Source of the DNA: Nitrospirota bacterium
GTDB taxonomy: Bacteria > Nitrospirota > Thermodesulfovibrionia > Thermodesulfovibrionales > Magnetobacteriaceae
Direction: 5' to 3'
Assembly: GCA_015233485.1 (NCBI GenBank)
Contig: JADFXO010000031.1
Span: 1 to 21,009, forward strand
Length of the DNA: 21,009 bases
Shown here: one piece after another, positions 15,277 to 21,009 of the stretch
Layout of the letters: each line of letters starts with the position of its first letter
Position numbering within the stretch: position 1 is the first letter of the stretch
Translations under genes and position numbers: made by a program
Notes under the pieces: model-generated
Database searches by the model: none
The model's input: only the letters and a program-made list of their open reading frames with translations
What the model was told of the DNA's origin: nothing

Positions 15277-17162
15277 AACAAATCAAATCTATAAAGACGA
15301 AATTATTGATAAGGATAGTCCTGTCCTTTATCTTTCTGTCGATAGTCATACAGGCCATAGTGTTTGTCAGTTTCAGGAACTTCAGCATGAACACATCAAA
15401 GGAAAGGGCGTTGTCGGCGGCGGAGCTAATCAGGGACACCATTACCTCGTTTATGCTCCTTGGCGTATATGACAAAAGGGATATTTTCCTGGATAGGATA
15501 AAACATACCCACGGTCTTAAGGAGATAAAGGTTCTCAGGGGTAAGGCCGTAATACAGCAATTCGGACAAAGCAACCGTAATGATAAGGCGCCCACATTTC
15601 TTGAAGATGAAGTCCTCAAAACAGGCAATATCGAATCCGCAGTGAGCGAGGGTGTCTTCAATGTCGAATACGCCATCGTAATCCCCTATAAGGCGTCGGC
15701 CGATGGGCGGGTCAAATGCCTCCAATGCCATAAGGCAGCGGAAGGCGATGTTCTTGGGGCGGTGAGCCTTGTCGTTGACATTACAGGTCAGAGGCGTACG
15801 GGCTTATCTATTGTGTCCTACATGGTAGTGGTGTCAATGCTTTTTTCAATCGGCACGCTCTACATAATCTATGTATTTTTCAAACCATACACGGAGCTTT
15901 TTCATAAACTACGGCTTGGATTTGAAAATGCGGCGGTAGGGGATTTTTCCAGCACTAAGGTCAATGTTACCCTTTCGGATGAGGCCGGCGATGTAGCAAG
16001 GGGGTTTAATACGATGACAGATAATCTTTCGGCAACCCTCTCTTCCATAGATAACAAGGTATCTATATTGATGGGATATAAGACTGCGTCGACCGGAAAC
16101 GCCCTCAAAGACACTGCTAAGACCGTTGATATGCTCGTGAAGATATACAATTTTAAGAGAACTATAGAAAAAGACGCGGTAAAGAGTGATATATTTTTGA
16201 GAATCGAACAAATGCTCATGGAAATGGGAATAGAAAATTTCTCTATCTATGAAGTGAATTCAGATAAAAATACGATTAAAAATGTGGTTTCAAGAGCAGC
16301 CGCTGAAAACTGCCCTAGTTTGGGACAATTAAACAAAGACACTGTATCCTGGTGCGATGAAACTATTTTAACTGACCCCAGCCAATGCAGGGTAATACGC
16401 ACGGGTGGTATCGTAGATTCGCGGGAATTTTCTCAGGTATGCCCGAATTTTATACACATAGAAGAAAATCAAACCGGCAAACTCAACTACTATTGCATTC
16501 CTATTAATATTGGAGGACATACAGGCGATGTAGTACAAATAGTTTCCTGCAAAGACTGCGATGAGTTGACGTCGTCACTCATTCCTTATATAAATGCCCA
16601 TCTTAAGGAGTGTGAACCGGTGCTTGAAGGAAAGACCTTTATGGAACTTTTAAGGGAGCAATCCCTCATTGACCAGTTGACGGGATTATATAACCGCCGG
16701 TTCCTCGATGAGATAACTAACAGCCTTTGTCGCGCCACAATAAGGAGAAAAACTCTCCTCGGAATTTTGATGATAGACATAGATCACTTTAAAGAGGTAA
16801 ACGATACCCATGGCCATGGCGTTGGAGACATGGTGCTACAAACGGTGGCCTCGATTATCAAGGCGTCGGTAAGGGAATCCGATATAGTCATCCGTTACGG
16901 CGGCGAAGAGATATTAGTGCTCCTTGTGGACGCCACAGAAGGTAAATCCATTGAAGTCGCAGAGAAAATACGCCTTAATATCGAAAGCGAATCCATTGAA
17001 ACCCCAACTGTAGCCTTGAAAAGAACCGTAAGTATTGGAGTCAGCGAGTTTCCAACGGACTCTGACAAGTTCTGGCCGTGCCAAAAACTCGCTGATACAG
17101 CCCTTTATAAGGCCAAAAATAGTGGCAGAAACAAGGTCTGTTTTCATAAAAAAGACGCGTAA
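15273..17162 (+). CDS. Membrane diguanylate cyclase with periplasmic CxxCH sensor
   Basis: A 629-residue sensor enzyme expected to make cyclic di-GMP. Domain order: membrane helix 1 (about 10-33); a periplasmic sensor (about 34-175) containing CLQCH at 149-153, a c-type haem-binding motif; membrane helix 2 (about 177-203); a HAMP-like segment ending DEAGDVARGFNTMTDNL (236-252); a GAF-like region (about 300-450) with many Cys residues, including CKDC at 426-429; and a C-terminal GGDEF domain (about 460-625). The active site reads RYGGEEI (GGEEI at 543-547), an active-type variant, and RESD at 534-537 fits the product-inhibition I-site. It likely senses redox state or a gas through a covalent haem; that is inference. 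The GTG start overlaps the ubiX stop by four bases, so the two are translationally coupled. Confidence 0.85.
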   Translation: MKQIKSIKTKLLIRIVLSFIFLSIVIQAIVFVSFRNFSMNTSKERALSAAELIRDTITSFMLLGVYDKRDIFLDRIKHTHGLKEIKVLRGKAVIQQFGQSNRNDKAPTFLEDEVLKTGNIESAVSEGVFNVEYAIVIPYKASADGRVKCLQCHKAAEGDVLGAVSLVVDITGQRRTGLSIVSYMVVVSMLFSIGTLYIIYVFFKPYTELFHKLRLGFENAAVGDFSSTKVNVTLSDEAGDVARGFNTMTDNLSATLSSIDNKVSILMGYKTASTGNALKDTAKTVDMLVKIYNFKRTIEKDAVKSDIFLRIEQMLMEMGIENFSIYEVNSDKNTIKNVVSRAAAENCPSLGQLNKDTVSWCDETILTDPSQCRVIRTGGIVDSREFSQVCPNFIHIEENQTGKLNYYCIPINIGGHTGDVVQIVSCKDCDELTSSLIPYINAHLKECEPVLEGKTFMELLREQSLIDQLTGLYNRRFLDEITNSLCRATIRRKTLLGILMIDIDHFKEVNDTHGHGVGDMVLQTVASIIKASVRESDIVIRYGGEEILVLLVDATEGKSIEVAEKIRLNIESESIETPTVALKRTVSIGVSEFPTDSDKFWPCQKLADTALYKAKNSGRNKVCFHKKDA

Positions 17163-17182
17163 TCGTCATTGGAGAGACTGCC

Positions 17183-17209
17183 GTGAATTTCTCTAAAGCC
17201 GCAAGATGA
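17183..17209 (+). other. Eight-codon upstream ORF coupled to the GT-C gene
   Basis: GGAGAG (17171-17176) precedes GTG at 17183 by six bases. The frame reads eight codons and stops at TGA (17207-17209), overlapping the ATG at 17206 in an ATGA arrangement. The downstream gene has no ribosome site of its own, so this tiny frame may bring ribosomes to it. Confidence 0.35.
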
Positions 17210-19299
17210 ATAAGATTACGCCAGACACAGTCGCAGGCAGGCCGGCCATAACTGCGGCGTTTGCGATATTAAGCGTCTTGTTTTGGGTGTTATCTTTATT
17301 AATCTTCCTCCACAAACAGGAAATCCTCATAATCAGTTGGGATAAAATCCCTATTGAGCACTTCAGGCATGAAAGCGGTTACGCGTGGTTTACCAAATTT
17401 ACCCATAACTCGTTCACATCGCCCTCAAGGGCAGTGATGATGGAAAACGGCACCCCGCTTGGGCGCGCAAACGCCGCCTCTGACGCCGTCGCGTATATTG
17501 GAGGCGGCAGGTATTACATCTCTAACGATGAACTCCTGTTTTCTACTTCCGACAACTCTGACCCCGCCAAAAACGGCAGAAGTTACGAATTACTCTGTGC
17601 GGCCTCTATAAATCGCACTTGGGTTGCCCTACTCTTTTTTCTTGCCGTCTTTTCGTCCGCGATAACTGTCGCGGCGAGGGGCTATGCATGGGATTTACAC
17701 CCGATAAACTCGCTTAAGTCTTTTGGCGCAAGGCATAAAAAGGCGGTGGACTTTACTATTGCCACTGTGTCGGTTTTTATAATTGCGGCGCCATATTTAA
17801 TAACGCGGCTGCCGTATTTTCTTTATTATCCTGTGGTATTGATAAGGCCGGATTCTTATGGATACTTCGACGTTGCCATGCAAATATTGTCCGGCCAATG
17901 GCCTGATCTATCTTTGAGGACGCCAGGCTATCCGATATTTATAGCTGCCGTGTTTTTATTCTCAAAGACAATCCTCTCTGTTATTGCCGTACAAAACCTG
18001 TTATCGCTGCTCTCGGCATTGGCATTTGTATATGGGATTTTTATTTCGTACCGGTATATGGCCCCGCTTGCCGCCTTTGCAATGGCCGGCTTTATTACGA
18101 GCCACGTACAGATGGCCGGGGACATTGCACTTCTTTCGGAGAGCCTGTATGTGAGTGTTATTGTGTCTGCGTTTGCATTTATGACGATTGCATTACAACG
18201 CCGGAGCGCCGTGTTTTTTGCGCTTGCAGGGGCGGCCTTTGCGTATACTGTTTATGTCAGGCCGGCGGGGTTGTTCGTTGCGGCGGTTTTTGTTTTGCTC
18301 ATCGTATATATCTGGATAAACGGGGGCAGCCGAAGGAGTTTAGCGGCAGCATTCGCCCTCCCCTTTCTTTCTATGCTGCTTCTGCTTGGCGGTTACAATT
18401 ATGTAAAACATAAGTCATTTACACTGGATAACTACGGGGCGGCCGCAACAATATCCAACGCGATATTCTTGGAAGAAGATGATAACAAATACCCCCGGGG
18501 ACTTAACGCGGCCATCGCAAAGATTCGGGGCACAGCGTCCACAGAGCAAAGGGCCATCCTGAACTCTACATGGAACATAAAAAAATACAATGAGATACTA
18601 AACACCATTCACAGCCGCGGCGGCGGAGACGGCGGCGTCACAGGACCGATTTCAGAGGCGCTCGGAAACCCGCCCGCAAATGAAATAAGACAAGCATTAA
18701 GAACCCTGCTCTTTGACGCTATAAGGAAGCATCCCCTTGCGTTTATGAAAAAGGCCTTTATATCTTTGTTGATTTATTTTGATAACTGCCGGGGCGACTA
18801 CGATATTTACAACAGTATAGACGGCAGCTATTCGTCTTTATATATCACAGCAAATGCCGGCGACACACTGGTGAGATATTTAAACCCGCGCCCACTGCCT
18901 TATTTCACAGTGCAAACAGGCAATTTTGGAGGCAACCGTGCGGCCGACGCGGGCGAATACGTTCAGACCACTCCGCAGTGGTTTCATTACCTTATTTACA
19001 CAAAACTCCATCGCGCGGTATTCAGGAGTTTGTTCTGGCCGGCGGCCTTTGTCATAGCCTATATTTTCAGCGCTTTCCGCCTGATTCGTTCGGGGTGGAA
19101 AGACATGGGGGTTTTTATACTTTTTACGATAGGCAGCGCCGCCATGCTGCACGCTATTGGGGTTGCGGCCACTGCGTTTCCCAATCCAAGATACAGTTAT
19201 ACGATGGAGTTTGCCTACTATCTGCTGCCGTTGCTGCTTCCGATTTGCAAGCCTGCTAAACCCAATAACGCAGCCATGGAAGCAAGAGAATCTCCCTAA
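17206..19299 (+). CDS. GT-C-superfamily polytopic membrane protein
   Basis: A 697-residue membrane protein, likely a glycosyltransferase acting on lipid-linked sugars. Membrane helix 1 (about 16-34) is followed by an external domain (about 40-135) with NGTPLGRANA, GGRYYISNDE and SDNSDPAKNGRSY, a pattern seen at the N-terminus of some large GT-C proteins of polysaccharide clusters. A second helix (about 138-157) leads to the polytopic core, where IRPDSYGYFD (213-222) supplies the probable catalytic Asp and RTPGYPIF (238-245) is the neighbouring PMT/ArnT-like motif. A soluble region (about 420-590) precedes the last helices. It follows the cyclase gene by 43 bases in the same direction. Substrate unknown. 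Confidence 0.7.
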   Translation: MNKITPDTVAGRPAITAAFAILSVLFWVLSLLIFLHKQEILIISWDKIPIEHFRHESGYAWFTKFTHNSFTSPSRAVMMENGTPLGRANAASDAVAYIGGGRYYISNDELLFSTSDNSDPAKNGRSYELLCAASINRTWVALLFFLAVFSSAITVAARGYAWDLHPINSLKSFGARHKKAVDFTIATVSVFIIAAPYLITRLPYFLYYPVVLIRPDSYGYFDVAMQILSGQWPDLSLRTPGYPIFIAAVFLFSKTILSVIAVQNLLSLLSALAFVYGIFISYRYMAPLAAFAMAGFITSHVQMAGDIALLSESLYVSVIVSAFAFMTIALQRRSAVFFALAGAAFAYTVYVRPAGLFVAAVFVLLIVYIWINGGSRRSLAAAFALPFLSMLLLLGGYNYVKHKSFTLDNYGAAATISNAIFLEEDDNKYPRGLNAAIAKIRGTASTEQRAILNSTWNIKKYNEILNTIHSRGGGDGGVTGPISEALGNPPANEIRQALRTLLFDAIRKHPLAFMKKAFISLLIYFDNCRGDYDIYNSIDGSYSSLYITANAGDTLVRYLNPRPLPYFTVQTGNFGGNRAADAGEYVQTTPQWFHYLIYTKLHRAVFRSLFWPAAFVIAYIFSAFRLIRSGWKDMGVFILFTIGSAAMLHAIGVAATAFPNPRYSYTMEFAYYLLPLLLPICKPAKPNNAAMEARESP

Positions 19300-19397
19300 C
19301 ACAGGCTGGCACACCTCGCGGTGTAAAAAGCAGACCCCACGTCTTGCAACATGAGACCTGCCATCGTAGTTAATTTTAAATACCCCGCTTCCCGTCT

Positions 19398-19787
19398 CTA
19401 TGGATACCGTGGCTGCGGGTACTGAGGGGGGGGCGGTAACTGGGGCGGCGGCGGTGGCAATGGAGCTCTCCTCAGTGCCGCAACTTCTCTTATTAAATTG
19501 TCAAGGTCGTAGTTGATTCTCCTTGCCTCCCGATGAGGTATCACCCCTCCGTGGCGGATTTCCGTGTTAAAGGAACTGTCTCTGATGAAGTTGATGCGGC
19601 TGTGGATTTCTGCCGCCGCCCTCCTGGAAATCGTGCCCATACGATAACATTCGTCAAGCAGCATTTGGGCTTCGGCCAACTTGCCGGCAATCACAGTGTC
19701 CCTCAGAGGACCCTGAGCCGTAACTACGCCCGAAAACAATAACCCTGCAACTAATATTGAGATACAAATTATTATCAACTTGTTCAT
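19398..19787 (-). CDS. Small exported protein with proline-rich tail
   Basis: I do not recognise a family. From the ATG at 19787 it has 129 residues. A signal peptide spans about 1-24 with probable cleavage after VVTA. The mature part is helical and charged, with one Cys (47) and repeated Arg, and ends in a proline-rich tail (110-129: PPPPPQLPPPPQYPQ). The start is chosen because GGAGG (19800-19796) lies eight bases before this ATG; the longer frame begins at a GTG that is part of the ribosome site itself. It converges with the GT-C gene and shares direction and ribosome-site style with the next minus-strand gene. A periplasmic or cell-wall location is likely; function unknown. Confidence 0.65.
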   Translation of the reverse strand: MNKLIIICISILVAGLLFSGVVTAQGPLRDTVIAGKLAEAQMLLDECYRMGTISRRAAAEIHSRINFIRDSSFNTEIRHGGVIPHREARRINYDLDNLIREVAALRRAPLPPPPPQLPPPPQYPQPRYP

Positions 19788-19879
19788 TCGTGTCACCTCC
19801 GTGCACCTATATCAGGGTATTCGTAACCCCATACATGAAGTCGCGTCAAGTAACATCCCTGGTTTAATTCCAGAAGAGG

Positions 19880-19913
19880 AATAGGCCTCGCGCCTTCTGG
19901 CACAAGGCCTATT
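19880..19913 (-). terminator. AGGCCT hairpin, copy 1 (terminator-like)
   Basis: AATAGGCCT (19880-19888) and AGGCCTATT (19905-19913) form a perfect 9-bp stem around a 16-base loop. It begins 27 bases after the stop of the minus-strand gene at 19940-20272, and TTCCTCTTC follows on that strand. A 28-base core (19883-19910) recurs at 20577-20604. Confidence 0.5.
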
Positions 19914-19939
19914 AACCGCGTAAATTCCCAGTATGTTTC

Positions 19940-20272
19940 TTACCTCTGTGGAACAGGCTGCATTGGTTGCTGCGATGGCTGCGGCGGAGCCGGCGCTGCA
20001 TTTTGTGACGAATGCCTGCGGTGCCTCGAGCCTTTATGCCTATGCCGATGCCGATGATGCCTCTTTGCCAATAACACAGGATTACCGTCTTTAGACTGTA
20101 TAATCCATGCGTCGGCATCATGCATAACATTGCCGAGAACAGGCGACTCGGACGTCAATCCGCTCGCTGGGACAATCGACAAATCAGGCACACTCGTGGC
20201 GGCGGCATTACCCGAAAGACCGGACAACAATAACGCAACTGCCATTAGTAATAATAAAATCTTATAGTTCAT
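19940..20272 (-). CDS. Small exported protein with His/Arg-rich segment
   Basis: No family recognised. The 110-residue protein has a clear signal peptide (about 1-25, cleavage probably after GNAAA). A short mature region with DADAWIIQSKDGNPVLLAK is followed by RHHRHRHRHKGSRHRRH (71-87) and a Pro/Gln-rich C-terminus. The histidine cluster could bind metal ions such as nickel, zinc or copper, and the positive charge could bind anionic polymers; both are inference. GGGAGG lies nine bases before the ATG and a TATAAT lies just upstream on the same strand. A terminator-like hairpin follows. Confidence 0.6.
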   Translation of the reverse strand: MNYKILLLLMAVALLLSGLSGNAAATSVPDLSIVPASGLTSESPVLGNVMHDADAWIIQSKDGNPVLLAKRHHRHRHRHKGSRHRRHSSQNAAPAPPQPSQQPMQPVPQR

Positions 20273-20294
20273 AACTTATCACCTCCCTTGCTCA

Positions 20295-20300
20295 ATTATA
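20295..20300 (-). promoter_or_regulatory. Possible -10 box of the His/Arg-rich protein gene
   Basis: On the minus strand a perfect TATAAT reads from 20300 to 20295, about 22 bases before the ATG and immediately upstream of the GGGAGG ribosome site. No TTGACA-like box sits 16-18 bases further upstream, so an activator or another sigma factor might be needed. Confidence 0.3.
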
Positions 20301-20359
20301 TACTATCAAACATTCTTTAGTTACTTAGAAACACACACTGACGCGACTTCCACCAAATA

Positions 20360-20388
20360 AATTTATAACTTATCAATTTATAACTTAT
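20360..20388. repeat. 15-bp tandem repeat
   Basis: AATTTATAACTTAT occurs at 20360-20373 and 20375-20388, a period of 15 bases. The inner ATAACTTATC also occurs at 20271-20280, over the start of the neighbouring minus-strand gene. Confidence 0.75.
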
Positions 20389-20450
20389 ACGGCTGCAGAC
20401 AACATCGCCTGCTAACGCAGCTCACGACACACTTACTCAAGCCCTTACAC

Positions 20451-20484
20451 TACCACAAACACACCTTTACCACAAACACACCTT
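20451..20484. repeat. Perfect 17-bp tandem duplication
   Basis: TACCACAAACACACCTT is present twice, head to tail, at 20451-20467 and 20468-20484 without mismatch, inside the low-G segment. Confidence 0.85.
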
Positions 20485-20576
20485 ACACAACCACATGCTA
20501 CCTACCCACCTATTGTCTAATAACACGTGCACTCATGTCAAGGAATATCTTTAGTTTTATTTCATAATCAAGGAAA

Positions 20577-20604
20577 AGGCCTCATATATTTTGACACAAG
20601 GCCT
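20577..20604 (-). terminator. AGGCCT hairpin, copy 2 (terminator-like)
   Basis: AGGCCT at both ends (20577-20582 and 20599-20604) forms the stem, with the same 28-base length and the same ACAAGGCCT right end (plus strand) as copy 1. On the minus strand the stem is followed by TTTTCCTT, a better terminator tail than in copy 1. No intact gene that it would serve is visible upstream on that strand. Confidence 0.45.
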
Positions 20605-21009
20605 GTCAGCGCCGATAATGTCTGGAAAAAACTCTCCTCTATAGGCGACGCTGGAGGATGAGCCACTGTTGGCGGCTGAGAACCCGATGCCGAATGACGA
20701 CGCTCCCCTGCCGGTGTCTTAAAAGTTGGGCGTGGACGGGCAACGGCTGCTGCCGGTGGACGAGAAGCCGACCACTGAGCTGGTGCTTGAATGTGTATTA
20801 CCATATCGGTAATGCGTTGTCAAGTACCATCATAGAAATAAATAAACACAATTTCACGGCTGAGGCGGGGCGGCGGGGTGATTCCCACGGTGGATTTATT
20901 CTGGCCTTAAAACCAAGGAGGGACAGGGCAAATCAAATAATTCTGGACAATTATGAATCGACAGTAGTATCATCAGTGGTATGGACAGGAGGTATGTTGA
21001 AGAAGTAGA
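20605..21009. other. Window end without a supportable gene
   Basis: Frames here are short or broken. A plus frame from 20645 to 20815 reads protein-like, acidic sequence (DEPLLAAENPMPNDD, later LLPVDEKPTTELVLE) but is cut by TAA at 20717-20719, so it may be a gene remnant. A minus frame (20568-20804) is Pro/Ala-rich and runs through the terminator-like hairpin. A dyad ATTACC-ATATC-GGTAAT sits at 20797-20813, with TTGACA on the minus strand just beyond it. A plus-strand ATG at 20981 is open to the window edge (nine codons), too short to call. Confidence 0.4.

Larger units (their letters stand above)
20273..20576. other. Gene-free stretch with low-G sequence and tandem repeats
   Basis: These 304 bases hold no open frame of interest. 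About 20395-20530 is poor in G on the plus strand and rich in A and C. Two tandem duplications (20360-20388 and 20451-20484) are listed separately. The segment lies upstream of the His/Arg-rich protein gene and may hold its control region. Confidence 0.5.

Noticed and set aside
19311..19324. ACACC/GGTGT hairpin between the convergent genes as a terminator
   Set aside because: It is followed by A residues on plus and preceded, not followed, by T residues on minus, and the stem is only 5 bp.
20817..21008. Plus-strand frame of about 63 codons from a TTG
   Set aside because: No ribosome site, rare start codon, and no recognisable motif; a second frame opens at 20981, and neither can be judged at the window edge.

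Overview
The window reads as chromosomal DNA of a Gram-negative bacterium of moderate GC content. The alpha/beta (glyQ/glyS) form of glycyl-tRNA synthetase, the eno-ftsB pair, exported proteins with signal peptides and a periplasmic CxxCH haem-type motif all support this. The mix of housekeeping genes, GT-C surface-sugar enzymes and a haem-type diguanylate cyclase would suit Nitrospirota or a Desulfobacterota-like lineage, but that placement is a low-confidence guess from gene content.

Layout. (1) 188-4334: a plus-strand surface-polysaccharide segment behind a near-consensus promoter, with a UDP-sugar dehydrogenase, a zinc-ribbon methyltransferase and a GT-C membrane glycosyltransferase. (2) 4352-7537: an AT-rich three-gene cassette with its own promoter, encoding a DUF262 protein with a degenerate signature motif, a DUF3696-type SMC/RecF-like ATPase and a protein I do not recognise. 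It looks transferred and has the architecture of an anti-phage or stress-response system; it is the best candidate here for something undescribed. (3) 7538-7833: a non-coding gap with strong hairpins and a promoter for the next operon. (4) 7834-14487: core metabolism and division genes glyQ-glyS, gcvH-lpdA, eno and ftsB, all plus strand, with ATGA overlaps in glyQ/glyS and gcvH/lpdA. (5) 14488-14650: a 163-bp repeat element with perfect 11-bp terminal inverted repeats and a strict 21-bp internal period. (6) 14668-19299: a UbiX-like flavin prenyltransferase overlapping a membrane diguanylate cyclase with a CxxCH motif in its sensor, then a second GT-C-type membrane protein that may be translated by coupling to a tiny upstream ORF. 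(7) 19398-20272: two minus-strand genes for small exported proteins, one with a proline-rich tail and one with a His/Arg-rich segment. (8) 20273-21009: a gene-poor end with two tandem duplications, a second copy of a terminator-like hairpin also found beside the small exported protein genes, and no gene I can support.

How the parts fit. The first three genes and the second GT-C protein point to modification or export of a surface glycan. The cassette interrupts the step from that cluster to the housekeeping block. glyQS, gcvH and lpdA share glycine as a theme but sit behind separate promoters. No tRNA, rRNA, CRISPR array, transposase or integrase was seen.
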